A stretch of 64,000 bases of DNA from Alcanivorax nanhaiticus (GCF_000756665.1 NZ_ARXV01000003.1:62001-126000); one strand, 5' to 3'; positions 51,078-60,419 are shown, counted from the first letter of the stretch. The notes: a model not told the origin generated them from the letters alone. A program made the numbers and translations.

Positions 51078-51803
51078 GATCGCAAAGCTCTCCAACCGCA
51101 ACCCAAGCTCACTATCCGCCACAATTTGCCACCCAAGCTTTCCCCAATCTCCCAGCACCCAACGTTTGCCGGTGCCGGTGGCGAGGGGGATGTCGTGGAC
51201 ATCGGGGCGGTGGGTGTGGCCGTGAATCAGGTGCTGGACGCCGGCGGCTTCCATGGTTTTGACTACTTCCTCCGGGGTGACGTCCATGATGTTCTCAGCC
51301 TTGTTGGCGTTGTTGCCCTGGCTTTGCATGCGCATCCCTTGAGCAATCATGCGGCGCTGTTCCAGTGGCTGCGACAACATGCCCTGTTGCCACTGGGGGC
51401 TGCGAGCCATGGCGCGGAACTGCTGGTACTCGGTGTCCAGCGTGCACAGGCTGTCGCCATGCATAAGCTGGACCGGGGTCCCGTACAGATCTACCACGGT
51501 ACCTTCGTCCAGCAGGGTGCCGCCACAAGCAAGCGCGAACTCCTCACCAAGTAGAAAATCACGGTTGCCATGCATGAAGAACAGTTTGCTGCCGCTGTCC
51601 GCAAACTGGCGGAAGGCCTCGATGGCTGCCCTGTTGAACGGGGTGTCGTCATCGTCGCCAATCCAGGCTTCGAACAGGTCGCCGAGCACATACAGTGCAT
51701 CGGTCTGACCCGCGTGTTTTTCCAGTAGCGCCTTGAGGGCATCCAAATGTTCCGGGCGCTCAGGGTCAAGATGCAGGTCGGAGATAAACAGGGAGTAAGC
51801 CAT
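51069..51803 (-). CDS. lpxH: UDP-2,3-diacylglucosamine diphosphatase
   Basis: Hydrolyses UDP-2,3-diacylglucosamine to lipid X in lipid A synthesis; peripheral inner-membrane calcineurin-like phosphoesterase. The 244 residues carry all metal motifs: FISDLHLD at the N-terminus, LGDLFEAWIGDDD, FMHGNRDF, LMHGDSLC and HGHTHRPD. The last two codons and the stop (AGT GAA TAG) are identical to the heptad repeat unit, so the C-terminus seems to have been set by the repeat. Two cyclophilin genes lie upstream on the same strand; LpxH and ppiB are neighbours in many gammaproteobacteria. Confidence 0.96.
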   Translation of the reverse strand: MAYSLFISDLHLDPERPEHLDALKALLEKHAGQTDALYVLGDLFEAWIGDDDDTPFNRAAIEAFRQFADSGSKLFFMHGNRDFLLGEEFALACGGTLLDEGTVVDLYGTPVQLMHGDSLCTLDTEYQQFRAMARSPQWQQGMLSQPLEQRRMIAQGMRMQSQGNNANKAENIMDVTPEEVVKTMEAAGVQHLIHGHTHRPDVHDIPLATGTGKRWVLGDWGKLGWQIVADSELGLRLESFAISE

Positions 51804-51808
51804 GGTCG

Positions 51809-52390
51809 TTACTGATCATCCTGCTCATCGGTCAGGCGGTAAGCCTTGAGAATCAGCACCGGATTTGCCGGTACGTCACGGGCCATCATGCCGCTAAGAC
51901 GCTGGCTGGTGGTCCGTTCACGAGCAATGCTGTCTACTACATTCATCCCATCAGTCACCTTGCCAAACACGGCGTAACCCCATCCGCGCTGATTTTTGCC
52001 GGTGAAATCCAGATTGCGGTTATCTACCAGGTTGATAAAGAACTGCGCAGTAGCAGAGTGGGGATCGCCGGTGCGGGCCATGGCCAGCGTGCCGCGGCGG
52101 TTGCTCAGGCCATTGTCTGCTTCGTTTTGAATCGGGGCCTGTGTGGCCTTGCGTTGCCCGTCCTTGTCAAAGCCGCCGCCCTGAATCATGAAACCCTGAA
52201 TCACACGGTGAAACAGGGTGCCATCATAGAACCCACCATCTACATACTTGAGGAAGTTGCTAACGGTAACCGGTGCTTTGTCTTCGTAAAGCTCCACGGT
52301 GATTGGTCCGGCACTGGTTTCCATACGGACCAGCGGATTGGCCAGCAAAAGACCAGGGAGAAGGATGATCAGGGCAACAGCAAGGCGCAT
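51809..52390 (-). CDS. ppiA: Periplasmic peptidyl-prolyl cis-trans isomerase (cyclophilin)
   Basis: Cyclophilin that speeds proline isomerisation in exported proteins. The 193-residue precursor has a signal peptide ([17 protein letters not shown], cleaved near LANP). The catalytic core shows [30 protein letters not shown] and [13 protein letters not shown]. The first arginine of FHRV and the SAQFFI block are the cyclophilin active site. It is five bases upstream of lpxH and four bases downstream of a cytoplasmic paralogue. Confidence 0.9.
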   Translation of the reverse strand: MRLAVALIILLPGLLLANPLVRMETSAGPITVELYEDKAPVTVSNFLKYVDGGFYDGTLFHRVIQGFMIQGGGFDKDGQRKATQAPIQNEADNGLSNRRGTLAMARTGDPHSATAQFFINLVDNRNLDFTGKNQRGWGYAVFGKVTDGMNVVDSIARERTTSQRLSGMMARDVPANPVLILKAYRLTDEQDDQ

Positions 52391-52394
52391 GGGC

Positions 52395-52892
52395 TTACTC
52401 CTCGATCAGCTCGGCAGATTCGATCAGCACCGGCTCAACCGGTACGTCCTGATGGAAGCCGGAGTTGCCGGTGGCCACTGCACGGATCTTCTCGACCACT
52501 TCCATGCCATCGGAAACGGCACCGAATACGGCATAACCCCAGCCGTCCTGGCTGCGTTCTTTGTCCAGAAAGTGGTTATCGGCCACATTGATGAAGAACT
52601 GGGCAGACGCAGAGTGCGGATCCGGGGTACGCGCCATGGCGATGGAGCCAACCTTGTTGGACAGGCCATTGCCGGCCTCATTCTGGATCGGTGCGCGGGT
52701 GGGTTTCTGCTGCATATCTTCGGTGAAACCGCCGCCCTGGATCATGAAGTTGCTGATCACGCGGTGGAAGATGGTGCCGTCAAAATGGCCGTCCTTGACG
52801 TATTGCACAAAGTTTTCGGTGGTAACAGGCGCTTTTTCTGCGTCCAGTTGCAGGGTGATTTTGCCGTAGGTTGTATTCAGCACCACTTTCAT
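52395..52892 (-). CDS. ppiB: Cytoplasmic peptidyl-prolyl cis-trans isomerase B (cyclophilin)
   Basis: Cytoplasmic cyclophilin, 165 residues, no signal peptide. The core reads [34 protein letters not shown] and [13 protein letters not shown], with the same active site as its neighbour. I chose the ATG at 52892-52890; the GTGGAGA just upstream then serves as ribosome site, while a GTG start at 52907 would consume it. It is divergent from glnS and forms a ppiB-ppiA-lpxH run. Confidence 0.94.
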   Translation of the reverse strand: MKVVLNTTYGKITLQLDAEKAPVTTENFVQYVKDGHFDGTIFHRVISNFMIQGGGFTEDMQQKPTRAPIQNEAGNGLSNKVGSIAMARTPDPHSASAQFFINVADNHFLDKERSQDGWGYAVFGAVSDGMEVVEKIRAVATGNSGFHQDVPVEPVLIESAELIEE

Positions 52893-52960
52893 TGGGTATT
52901 TCTCCACTGGTCGAGCTTGTAAGCCATGGCGGAAATTGCCGATGTGCAGGCCCGGAGTCT

Positions 52961-52988
52961 TTGACTGAAGGGGGCTGCACTGTACACT
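52961..52988 (+). promoter_or_regulatory. Candidate promoter of glnS
   Basis: TTTGAC at 52961-52966, a 16-nt spacer and TACACT at 52983-52988, 36 bases before the glnS ATG. Confidence 0.5.
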
Positions 52989-53024
52989 AGCGCACCTTTA
53001 TTTTCACTGTATCCGGCGAAGGCA

Positions 53025-54707
53025 ATGAGCGAAACCAAAGCGCCCAGCAATTTTATCAGACAGATCATCGACCGCGACCTTTCAGAAGGTAAAAATGACG
53101 GTCAAGTTGTCACCCGTTTCCCGCCGGAGCCCAATGGCTACCTGCATATTGGCCACGCCAAGTCCATTTGTCTGAATTTCGGCATTGCCGAGAGCTATCA
53201 GGGCGCCTGCAACCTGCGCTTTGATGACACCAACCCGGAAAAGGAAGAGGACGAGTACATCCAGTCCATCAAGCGGGATGTGGAATGGCTTGGCTTCGAG
53301 TGGGCGGGCGAGGTGCGTTTCGCCAGCAACTATTTCGATCGCCTCTATGAGTTGGCGGTAGAGCTGATCGAAAAAGGCCTGGCTTATGTGGATAGCCTGA
53401 GCCCGGAGCAGATTGCCGAATACCGTGGCAACTTCACGACTCCCGGGAAGGAAAGCCCTTACCGTGATCGCAGTGTCGAGGAGAACCTTGCGCTGTTTGA
53501 GAAGATGCGCGACAACCAGATGGAAGAGGGCGAGGCTGTTTTGCGTGCCAAAATCGACATGCAGAGCCCCAACATCAACCTGCGCGATCCGATTCTTTAC
53601 CGGATTCGCAAGAAGGTACATCACCAGACGGGTGACAAGTGGGTGATTTATCCCATGTACGATTTCACCCACCCGTTGTCTGATGCTATTGAAGGCATCA
53701 CCCACAGCTTGTGTACCCTGGAATTCGAGGATCACCGCCCCTTCTATGACTGGGTGGTGGAGAATACCTCCGTTGCAGCCAGCCCGCGCCAGTACGAGTT
53801 TGCCCGTCTCAACCTGAACTACACCGTGACCAGCAAGCGCAAGCTCAAGCAGCTGGTGGACGAAGGCCATGTAGACGGTTGGGATGATCCGCGCATGCCG
53901 ACCATTTCAGGCCTGCGTCGCCGCGGGTACACTCCGGCCTCCATCCGTCATTTCTGTGAATCCGTAGGCGTGAGCCGTGCTGATTCGGTGGTCGACATGG
54001 CCATGCTGGAGGCAGCTATCCGGGATGACCTGAATCAGCATGCTCCCCGTGCCATGTGTGTGATGAATCCCCTCAAGCTGGTGATCGAAAATTGGGAAGA
54101 GGGCAAGGAAGAGTCCCTTACCGCGCCGGTACACCCGCAAAACGAGACCATGGGCACTCGTCAGGTTCCCATGACTCGTGAGGTCTACATCGACAAGGAA
54201 GACTTCCGCGAAGAAGCCAACAAGAAGTTCAAACGACTGGTGTTGGGTGACCGGGTGCGTCTGCGTTATGGCTATGTGGTGCGCGCTACCGATGTGGTGA
54301 AAGATGCCAGCGGCGAGATCGTGGAAATTCGCTGCAGCTATGATCCGGATACCCTTGGCAAGAACCCGGAAAATGATGAGGGGCAGGGCAAACTGCGTGG
54401 CGTGATCCACTGGGTAAGTGCCAGTAAGGGATTGCCCTGTGAAGTGCGCCTGTATGATCGCCTGTTCACTGTGCCGAACCCGGGTAAGGTAGAAGAAGGG
54501 CAGAGCTTTCAGGACAACATTAACCCGGAATCCCTGAAAGTGCTGAGTGGTTGCTGGGTGGAGCCCGGTCTGCGTGGCGTGCTGGCTGAAATTCGCTATC
54601 AGTTCGAGCGCGAAGGCTATTTCTGTGTGGACAAAAGCAGCAGTGAAGACAAACTGGTGTTTAACCAGACGGTAGGGCTCAGGGAGTCGTGGCCCAAAGA
54701 CAGCTAA
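53025..54707 (+). CDS. glnS: Glutaminyl-tRNA synthetase
   Basis: Charges tRNA-Gln with glutamine; class Ic synthetase. The 560 residues show the HIGH motif at 41-44 ([14 protein letters not shown]), the acceptor-binding region, and the KMSKS-equivalent VTSKRKL at 268-274, where E. coli has VMSKRKL. The two-barrel anticodon-binding domain forms the C-terminal 220 residues. The presence of GlnRS means tRNA-Gln need not be made by transamidation. The stop is followed after six bases by a heptad repeat. Confidence 0.97.
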   Translation: MSETKAPSNFIRQIIDRDLSEGKNDGQVVTRFPPEPNGYLHIGHAKSICLNFGIAESYQGACNLRFDDTNPEKEEDEYIQSIKRDVEWLGFEWAGEVRFASNYFDRLYELAVELIEKGLAYVDSLSPEQIAEYRGNFTTPGKESPYRDRSVEENLALFEKMRDNQMEEGEAVLRAKIDMQSPNINLRDPILYRIRKKVHHQTGDKWVIYPMYDFTHPLSDAIEGITHSLCTLEFEDHRPFYDWVVENTSVAASPRQYEFARLNLNYTVTSKRKLKQLVDEGHVDGWDDPRMPTISGLRRRGYTPASIRHFCESVGVSRADSVVDMAMLEAAIRDDLNQHAPRAMCVMNPLKLVIENWEEGKEESLTAPVHPQNETMGTRQVPMTREVYIDKEDFREEANKKFKRLVLGDRVRLRYGYVVRATDVVKDASGEIVEIRCSYDPDTLGKNPENDEGQGKLRGVIHWVSASKGLPCEVRLYDRLFTVPNPGKVEEGQSFQDNINPESLKVLSGCWVEPGLRGVLAEIRYQFEREGYFCVDKSSSEDKLVFNQTVGLRESWPKDS

Positions 54708-54713
54708 AAGAGC

Positions 54714-54741
54714 AGTGAATAGTTAACAGTGAATAGTTAAT
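54714..54741 (+). repeat. Heptad repeat array downstream of glnS (locus 6)
   Basis: Four exact units, AGTGAAT, AGTTAAC, AGTGAAT, AGTTAAT, then AGCTGCG. The unit, the AGCTGCGCG flank and the following GAGGCCGCGCCC hairpin are shared with the miaE-lpxH element; a clear opposite arm is missing. Confidence 0.7.
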
Positions 54742-54780
54742 AGCTGCGCGGTTGTCCGTAGTGGTTGACTGAAAACAGAG

Positions 54781-54816
54781 AGGCCGCGCCCGGATGTTGG
54801 GTGCGGCCTTTTTTGT
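54781..54816 (+). terminator. Rho-independent terminator of glnS
   Basis: AGGCCGCGCCC and GGGTGCGGCCT pair (one G-T) around a seven-base loop, followed by TTTTT. Confidence 0.85.
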
Positions 54817-54831
54817 GGTAATGGTTTTCAT

Positions 54832-54909
54832 CTTCTGTGGGGACTTGCTTGCAAGTGAAGAGGGTTTGGTCGAGGTTGGTAAAGCTTCGTTTGCAAGCAA
54901 ACTCCCACA
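54832..54909. repeat. Inverted pair of REP-like sequences (BIME)
   Basis: Two copies of a TGTGGGAG-TTGCTTGCAAG-type sequence face each other, CTGTGGGGACTTGCTTGCAAG (first 20 bases at 54835-54854) and its counterpart ending AACTCCCACA at 54909. They resemble Pseudomonas-type REP repeats arranged as a mosaic element, here between the glnS and folD terminators. Confidence 0.6.
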
Positions 54910-54918
54910 TTGTGGCCT

Positions 54919-54962
54919 ACAAAAAAGCCGCGAGCAGCATGGGCTGGTCGCGGCTTTTTTAA
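54919..54962. terminator. Terminator of folD (bidirectional shape)
   Basis: AAAAAAGCCGCGA and TCGCGGCTTTTTT form a 13-pair stem around a longer loop; on the minus strand it lies just after the folD stop. Confidence 0.85.
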
Positions 54963-54971
54963 GGGCGGGAT

Positions 54972-55817
54972 TTAGCCCAGTGCTTTCTCGCCAGACTGCA
55001 GGGTCTGGAAAATCAGGGTGTTGATGGTCATGGGGCCGACACCGCCGGGGACCGGGGTGTAGGCTGCGACACGGTCGACCAGCGGGCCCAGTTCGATATC
55101 GCCACATTTTTCCGGGTGGTAGCCTGCATCCACGACCACCGCGCCATCCTTGATCCAGTCTGCCTTGATGAATTCCGGTTTGCCCACTGCCCCCACTACG
55201 ATATCCGCCTGTTTCACCAGATCCGCCAGATTTTGGGTGCGGCTATGACAGATGGTTACGGTAGCGTTGGCTTCCAGCAGCATCATGGCCATGGGCTTGC
55301 CAAGGATGGCACTGCGCCCGACAACCACGGCATGCTTGCCTTCCATCTCTACCTTGTAGTGTTCCAGCAGGCGCATGATGCCTTTCGGGGTCGCGCAACC
55401 GTAGGCTGCTTCACCCATGCTCATGCGACCAAAGCCCAGGCAGGTCACACCGTCCACATCCTTTTCCAGGCTGATGGCATCAAAACAGGCGCGCTCATCA
55501 ATCTGGGCGGGAACCGGGTGCTGCAGCAGGATACCGTGCACGTCCGGGTTGTTGTTCAGTTCATCGATCTTGGCCAATAGTTGTTCAGTCGTGGTGCTTT
55601 CAGCCATTTCGATGGCTTCAGACTCCATGCCTACGCGGCGACAGGCATTGCCCTTCATCTTTACGTAGGTGGCAGAAGCCGGGTCGGCACCCACCAGGAT
55701 GGTGGCCAGAATAGGGGTGCGGCCGTTGGCCTTGGCTTTCAGGGCCTCAACCCGTTGGCGCATTTCTTCTTCGAACTGCTGGGCCAGGGCCTTGCCATCG
55801 AGAATCTGGGCGGTCAT
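54972..55817 (-). CDS. folD: Bifunctional methylenetetrahydrofolate dehydrogenase/cyclohydrolase
   Basis: Interconverts 5,10-methylene- and 10-formyl-tetrahydrofolate with NADP, supplying one-carbon units for purines and formyl-Met-tRNA. The 281 residues start [18 protein letters not shown] at 55817-55815. They contain the catalytic Tyr/Lys stretch [25 protein letters not shown], the NADP-binding [18 protein letters not shown] and the C-terminal [14 protein letters not shown]. An upstream in-frame start at 55871 is not conserved. Confidence 0.97.
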   Translation of the reverse strand: MTAQILDGKALAQQFEEEMRQRVEALKAKANGRTPILATILVGADPASATYVKMKGNACRRVGMESEAIEMAESTTTEQLLAKIDELNNNPDVHGILLQHPVPAQIDERACFDAISLEKDVDGVTCLGFGRMSMGEAAYGCATPKGIMRLLEHYKVEMEGKHAVVVGRSAILGKPMAMMLLEANATVTICHSRTQNLADLVKQADIVVGAVGKPEFIKADWIKDGAVVVDAGYHPEKCGDIELGPLVDRVAAYTPVPGGVGPMTINTLIFQTLQSGEKALG

Positions 55818-55975
55818 GGAGTCTCTCTCTGCGTAAAGATAGTGGTTTGTCAGGGCGCGGGATTTTCGCACGGGCGCTCCATCGGCGCAAAAAAAGTAGT
55901 GCAGTCGAAAATCATGTTTATCCGCGCAAGTTGTTTAAAATCTGTGCGTTAGGGATTTTTTTGTTCCCGATTACG

Positions 55976-56004
55976 TTGACGCTTACCGGGGTGCCGAGTA
56001 TTAT
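55976..56004 (+). promoter_or_regulatory. Strong promoter of the tRNA cluster
   Basis: TTGACG at 55976-55981, a 17-nt spacer and TATTAT at 55999-56004, followed by GCGCGCC, a GC-rich stringent discriminator. The tRNA-Pro gene begins about 35 nt after the expected start. Confidence 0.8.
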
Positions 56005-56044
56005 GCGCGCCTCGCTTTCAAGCACTGTTAGCGTGACTGATAAA

Positions 56045-56121
56045 CGGGGTGTAGCGCAGCCTGGTAGCGCGCCTGCTTTGGGAGCAGGATGTCGGGGGTT
56101 CGAATCCCTCCACCCCGACCA
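56045..56121 (+). tRNA. tRNA-Pro (anticodon TGG)
   Basis: 77 nt with encoded CCA. Acceptor CGGGGTG pairs with CACCCCG. The anticodon arm is CCTGC-TTTGGGA-GCAGG, with TGG in the loop, and the T-arm contains GTTCGAATC. Confidence 0.96.
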
Positions 56122-56144
56122 TCAGTTTGAGCAGAACCTGCAAT

Positions 56145-56221
<77 letters not shown>

Positions 56222-56245
56222 GGCAGGGAAAGCGACAAGTTTATG

Positions 56246-56321
56246 GTGACTGTAGCTCAGTTGGTAGAGCCCCGGATTGTGACTCCGGTGGTCGGGGGTT
56301 CAAATCCCCTCAGTCACCCCA
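56246..56321 (+). tRNA. tRNA-His (anticodon GTG)
   Basis: 76 nt with encoded CCA. Acceptor GTGACTG pairs with CAGTCAC; a G at 56245 can supply the extra G-1 opposite C73 that marks tRNA-His. The anticodon arm CCGGA-TTGTGAC-TCCGG shows GTG. Confidence 0.96.
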
Positions 56322-56331
56322 TACGCAGTAC

Positions 56332-56368
56332 CGAAAAAGCCTCCGGGGACTCCCCGGAGGCTTTTTCG
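56332..56368 (+). terminator. Terminator of the tRNA cluster
   Basis: CCTCCGGGG and CCCCGGAGG pair around ACT, with AAAAAG before and CTTTTT after; the stem extends to 17 pairs including the A/T runs. Confidence 0.9.
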
Positions 56369-56432
56369 TATGTGGCCTGCAGATCCGCGCGCTAAACCGC
56401 CGGGTTATGTAGGCATTCCGGGCGGGTTTGAT

Positions 56433-56438
56433 TATAAT
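56433..56438 (+). promoter_or_regulatory. -10 box of tig
   Basis: Perfect TATAAT, 77 bases before the tig ATG. No good -35 at standard spacing. Confidence 0.5.
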
Positions 56439-56514
56439 CTGCGCCCTTGGAATTCAGGTCGTCACGCATTCATGTCGGCGGCGAGCAGCAAAAAGTCTTT
56501 TTAAAGAGGATGTT

Positions 56515-57828
56515 ATGCAGGTTTCTGTTGAAACGACTTCAGGTCTTGAGCGCCGTCTGACGGTGGGTGTTCCGGCGGAGAAGGTGGACTCTGCAGTAGA
56601 AAGCAAACTGCAGGAAGCCAAAAAGAATATCCGTTTGGACGGTTTCCGCCCGGGCAAAGTGCCAATGGGTGAAGTAAAGCGTCGCTTCGGTAGCGCCGTG
56701 CGTAACGAAGTGCTGGCTGACGTTATGCGTGAAGCCTTCATTGAAGCTGTGGAGCAGGAAAAACTGCAACCGGCCGGTATGCCGGGCTTTGAAGCGACCA
56801 CCAACGAAGCGGGCAAGGACCTGGAATTCGTTGCTACTTTCGAGGTTTATCCGGAAGTTGAGCTGGCCGCTTTCGACGGTGTTGCTGTAGAGAAGCCGGT
56901 AGCTGAAGTGTCTGACGAAGACGTGGACACCATGATCGAAACCCTGCGTCAGCAGCGTGCCCAGTTCGAAGAAGTGGACCGTGCTGCTGCTGAAGGCGAT
57001 CGCGTAAACATCAATTACAAGGGCCTGAAAGGCGATGAAGCCTTTGAGGGTGGCACCGCGGAAGGTCAGAACCTGGAGCTGGGCTCCGGTCAGATGATCC
57101 CGGGCTTCGAAGATGGCATCGTTGGCATGAAGGCTGGCGAAGAGAAAGACATCAATGTGACCTTCCCGGAAGAGTATCACTCCGAAGAGTTGAAAGGTCA
57201 GGCCGTGGTTTTCCAGATCAAGGTCAACAAGGTAGAAGGCAAGCAGCTCCCAGAAGTGGACGCCGAGTTCATGAAAGGCTTTGGTGTTGACGACGGTGAC
57301 GAAGCCAAGTTCAAGGCTGAAGTGCGCAAGAACATGGAGCGTGAGCTGAAAAACGCCATTACCGGCAAGGTGAAAGAGCAGGTAATGGAAGGTCTGGGCG
57401 AGTTGCACCAGTTTGACCTGCCGGCTGCTCTGGTTGGCCAGGAAGTACAGCGCATGCGTCAGCAAATGGTTCAGCAGTTCGGTGGTGGTCAGCAGTTTGA
57501 CGCGTCCATCCTGCCTGACGATCTGTTCACAGAGCAGGCACAACGTTCTGTGCGCCTGGGCCTGATCATCCGTGCGATTCTTGATCAGAACGAGCTGAAG
57601 GCTGACGCTGACAAGGTTAAAGCCCGTGTTGAAGAGATTGCCGAACAGTATGAGAAGCCGGAAGAAGTAGTGAACTGGGTGTACGGTAACCCCCAGCAGC
57701 TGCAGCAGATCGAAGGCGCGGTACTGGAAGAGCAGGTGGTTGACCTGGTGCTGTCCAGCGCCAAGGTAGAAGAAAAGACCATGTCCTACCAGGACGCCGT
57801 GAAGCCCCGCGAGCAGGCTGAAGCCTGA
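56515..57828 (+). CDS. tig: Trigger factor
   Basis: Ribosome-associated chaperone and prolyl isomerase acting on nascent chains. The 437 residues begin MQVSVETTSGLERRLTVGVP. The ribosome-docking loop GFRPGKVPMGEVKRRFG lies near residue 44. The FKBP-type PPIase domain is at about 150-235 (GDRVNINYKGLKGDEAF, GSGQMIPGFEDGI), followed by the helical chaperone arms. AGAGGA precedes the ATG at 56515. It heads the conserved tig-clpP-clpX-lon-hupB-ppiD protein quality-control run. Confidence 0.97.
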   Translation: MQVSVETTSGLERRLTVGVPAEKVDSAVESKLQEAKKNIRLDGFRPGKVPMGEVKRRFGSAVRNEVLADVMREAFIEAVEQEKLQPAGMPGFEATTNEAGKDLEFVATFEVYPEVELAAFDGVAVEKPVAEVSDEDVDTMIETLRQQRAQFEEVDRAAAEGDRVNINYKGLKGDEAFEGGTAEGQNLELGSGQMIPGFEDGIVGMKAGEEKDINVTFPEEYHSEELKGQAVVFQIKVNKVEGKQLPEVDAEFMKGFGVDDGDEAKFKAEVRKNMERELKNAITGKVKEQVMEGLGELHQFDLPAALVGQEVQRMRQQMVQQFGGGQQFDASILPDDLFTEQAQRSVRLGLIIRAILDQNELKADADKVKARVEEIAEQYEKPEEVVNWVYGNPQQLQQIEGAVLEEQVVDLVLSSAKVEEKTMSYQDAVKPREQAEA

Positions 57829-57840
57829 TCCGGAAGCTTT

Positions 57841-57884
57841 GCAGCACAAAAAAGGGGCCTTCGGGCCCCTTTTTTTGTGCTGCT
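57841..57884 (+). terminator. Rho-independent terminator of tig
   Basis: GGGGCC and GGCCCC pair around TTCG; the stem extends through AAAAAA/TTTTTTT and GCAGCAC/GTGCTGC, giving about 19 pairs with one bulge. Confidence 0.92.
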
Positions 57885-57907
57885 GCGCGGTGGAAAATCA
57901 GCTACGA

Positions 57908-57994
57908 GCGAGAAGCGAGAAGCGAGAAGCGAGAATCAAAGCATGGGCTGGCCTGTTTTTGCCTTTCGCAACTCGAAACTCGGCACTCGTTACT
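57908..57994. repeat. Heptad repeat element with inverted arms (locus 7)
   Basis: Left arm 57908-57935: four exact GCGAGAA units. Right arm 57967-57994: CGCAACT, CGAAACT, CGGCACT, CGTTACT. Both arms have strict 7-nt phase and lie just past the tig terminator. Confidence 0.68.
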
Positions 57995-58114
57995 GACCCT
58001 GATCCCTGTTTAGCCCCCCAATCGAGCCATTTTTTCACTCTTCAGACACCGTTTTTGCACGGTTTTCTGCCTGAATTGACCTATAAATGCACAATTTGGC
58101 CAAGAATTGCGCAC

Positions 58115-58144
58115 TTGAACTCCTCCCATGCCCACTTTTATAGA
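58115..58144 (+). promoter_or_regulatory. Sigma-70 promoter of clpP
   Basis: TTGAAC at 58115-58120 and TATAGA at 58139-58144, with an 18-nt spacer. It leaves a leader of about 170 nt. Confidence 0.6.
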
Positions 58145-58320
58145 CGCCCCTCTGGTGCCGTCATAAGATGCTGGAAGAGTTATTTTTCCTGAACGCCTTG
58201 TTTTGCGCCTGATTGGGCCCCATAGCAGCATCAGGAGAGGGCCGTAGCGGCGGCGAAATACCGCCCGCACTCATATAAACAAGAGCGTCCGCGGACGATC
58301 GACGAGAAGGAAAGCGCTGC

Positions 58321-58977
58321 ATGATCGACTTGAGCCGTATCCAGTCCATGACCCCGGAAATGAACCAGCTGATCAAGGATCCCACCAATCTGGGACTGGT
58401 TCCGATGGTAGTTGAACAGACTGCCCGTGGTGAACGTTCGTTTGATATTTATTCTCGCCTGCTGAAAGAGCGGGTGATCTTCATGGTGGGCCAGGTGGAA
58501 GACCACATGGCCAACCTGATCGTGGCGCAGTTGCTGTTCCTGGAGTCCGAAAACCCGGACAAGGATATTCACTTGTATATCAACAGCCCCGGTGGGTCTG
58601 TGACTGCAGGTATGTCTATCTATGACACCATGCAATTCATCAAGCCCAACGTGTCCACCATGTGTGTGGGGCAGGCTGCCAGCATGGGTGCCTTCCTGTT
58701 GGCTGCGGGTGCAGCAGGCAAGCGTTATGCGCTGCCGAATGCCAGGGTGATGATTCACCAGCCGCTGGGTGGTTTCCAGGGCCAGGCTTCCGATATCGAG
58801 ATCCACGCCAAGGAAATCCTCAAGATTAAAGGGCAGCTTAACAGTCTGTTGGCGCATCACACCGGCCAGCCACTGGAGCGTCTGGAAAAAGACACCGACC
58901 GTGACAACTTCATGGGCGCGGATGAAGCCCAGGAATACGGCATCATTGATGCTGTTTTACAGCAGCGTCCGGTGTAG
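58321..58977 (+). CDS. clpP: ATP-dependent Clp protease proteolytic subunit
   Basis: Tetradecameric serine protease that degrades substrates fed by ClpX. The 218 residues have the catalytic triad S121 (GQAASMGAF), H146 (MIHQPLGG) and D195 (DTDRDNF), each offset by a constant 24 from the mature E. coli numbering. GAAGGA precedes the ATG at 58321; an internal ATG nine codons later is an alternative. clpX follows after 130 nt. Confidence 0.97.
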   Translation: MIDLSRIQSMTPEMNQLIKDPTNLGLVPMVVEQTARGERSFDIYSRLLKERVIFMVGQVEDHMANLIVAQLLFLESENPDKDIHLYINSPGGSVTAGMSIYDTMQFIKPNVSTMCVGQAASMGAFLLAAGAAGKRYALPNARVMIHQPLGGFQGQASDIEIHAKEILKIKGQLNSLLAHHTGQPLERLEKDTDRDNFMGADEAQEYGIIDAVLQQRPV

Positions 58978-59107
58978 TTCCGTAACGTTCGTATAAAAAG
59001 TGTCCTAACGGAGGGGCAGAGAGGCCCGGCGGACTTGAAAAACCCCCGGTCTCCCTGCATCTTCAAAGAGAACCCGATACCCAATACACAGGTTTAGAGG
59101 CAATTCG

Positions 59108-60388
59108 ATGACCGATTCCACTGGCAAGAGCGACGACGGCAAGCTGCTGTACTGCTCATTTTGCGGCAAAAGCCAGCATGAGGTTCGCAAGCTGATTGCG
59201 GGTCCCTCGGTCTTTATCTGCGATGAGTGCGTGGATCTGTGTAATGACATTATCCGCGAGGAAGTGCAGGAAGACGCTGCTGATACCGGCGGCGAGCGAC
59301 TGCCCAAGCCTGACGAAATCAAGGCAACCCTGGATGAGTATGTGATTGGCCAGGAGCGCGCCAAGAAGGTTTTGGCCGTCGCGGTCTATAACCACTACAA
59401 GCGGTTGCGCAGCAGCGGTAAAGGCCGTGATGAGGTTGAGCTAGGCAAGAGCAATATTTTGCTTATTGGTCCCACCGGTAGTGGTAAAACCCTGCTGGCC
59501 GAGACCCTGGCCCGTCTTCTCAATGTTCCTTTTACCATCGCAGATGCGACCACGCTGACCGAAGCGGGTTACGTGGGTGAGGATGTTGAAAACATTATCC
59601 AGAAACTGCTGCAGAAATGTGACTACGATGTGGACAAGGCCCAGCGCGGTATTGTTTACATCGATGAAATCGACAAGATTTCCCGTAAGTCAGACAACCC
59701 CTCCATCACTCGTGATGTGAGCGGCGAGGGTGTGCAGCAGGCTCTGCTGAAACTGATCGAAGGTACTGTGGCTTCCGTGCCGCCCCAGGGGGGCCGCAAG
59801 CATCCCCAGCAGGAATTCCTGCAGGTGGATACCTCCAACATGCTGTTCATCTGTGGCGGTGCTTTCGCTGGTCTCGACAAGGTGATTCGCGACCGTTCCG
59901 AGAAAGGTGGCATTGGCTTCTCAGCAGAAGTGAAGAGCAAGGACGACACCCGCAACCTGGGTGAGCTGCTGGTCGATGTAGAGCCAGAGGATCTGGTCAA
60001 GTATGGCCTGATTCCTGAATTCATTGGTCGTCTGCCGGTTATCGCCACTCTGGAAGAATTGAGTGAAGATGCATTGGTTCAGATTCTCACCGAGCCACGC
60101 AATGCGTTGACCAAACAGTACGCGCGCCTGTTCGAAATGGAAGGCGTGGAACTGGATTTCCGTGAAGACGCCTTGCGTGCGGTCGCCAACAAGGCAATGG
60201 TCCGCAAGACGGGTGCTCGTGGTCTGCGCTCGATTCTGGAGAGCGTGCTCTTGGACACCATGTACCAGGTGCCTTCAATGGATGGCGTGGCCAAAGTGGT
60301 TATCGACAGCCCGACCATCAAAGGCGAATCCGACCCGCTGTTGATCTATGAAAACAGTGAGCAGTCTTCCAAAGTGGCGCCGGACTAA
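59108..60388 (+). CDS. clpX: ATP-dependent Clp protease ATP-binding subunit ClpX
   Basis: AAA+ unfoldase partner of ClpP. The 426 residues show an N-terminal zinc-binding domain with C16, C19, C38 and C41, the Walker A GPTGSGKT, the Walker [11 protein letters not shown], and the pore-loop [18 protein letters not shown] and [10 protein letters not shown] are family-typical. The stop codon lies in the loop of a perfect inverted repeat, described separately. Confidence 0.98.
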   Translation: MTDSTGKSDDGKLLYCSFCGKSQHEVRKLIAGPSVFICDECVDLCNDIIREEVQEDAADTGGERLPKPDEIKATLDEYVIGQERAKKVLAVAVYNHYKRLRSSGKGRDEVELGKSNILLIGPTGSGKTLLAETLARLLNVPFTIADATTLTEAGYVGEDVENIIQKLLQKCDYDVDKAQRGIVYIDEIDKISRKSDNPSITRDVSGEGVQQALLKLIEGTVASVPPQGGRKHPQQEFLQVDTSNMLFICGGAFAGLDKVIRDRSEKGGIGFSAEVKSKDDTRNLGELLVDVEPEDLVKYGLIPEFIGRLPVIATLEELSEDALVQILTEPRNALTKQYARLFEMEGVELDFREDALRAVANKAMVRKTGARGLRSILESVLLDTMYQVPSMDGVAKVVIDSPTIKGESDPLLIYENSEQSSKVAPD

Positions 60389-60398
60389 GCGGCGCCAC
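60374..60398 (+). promoter_or_regulatory. Hairpin spanning the clpX stop codon
   Basis: GTGGCGCC and GGCGCCAC form a perfect eight-pair stem whose nine-base loop holds the clpX TAA. There is no T-run, and lon starts 22 nt downstream. It may modulate clpX-lon coupling or mRNA processing. Confidence 0.45.
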
Positions 60399-60419
60399 CC
60401 TGGTTATTAGAGGCAATAC

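Larger units (their letters stand above)
57829..58320. other. tig-clpP intergenic region, non-coding
   Basis: The region contains the tig terminator, a heptad repeat element and the clpP promoter, described separately. No gene is seen between them. Confidence 0.7.

Noticed and set aside
58114..58133. Heat-shock (sigma-32) promoter for clpP
   Set aside because: CTTGAA is present but the CCCAT that follows is only five bases away, far too close; a sigma-70 reading fits better.
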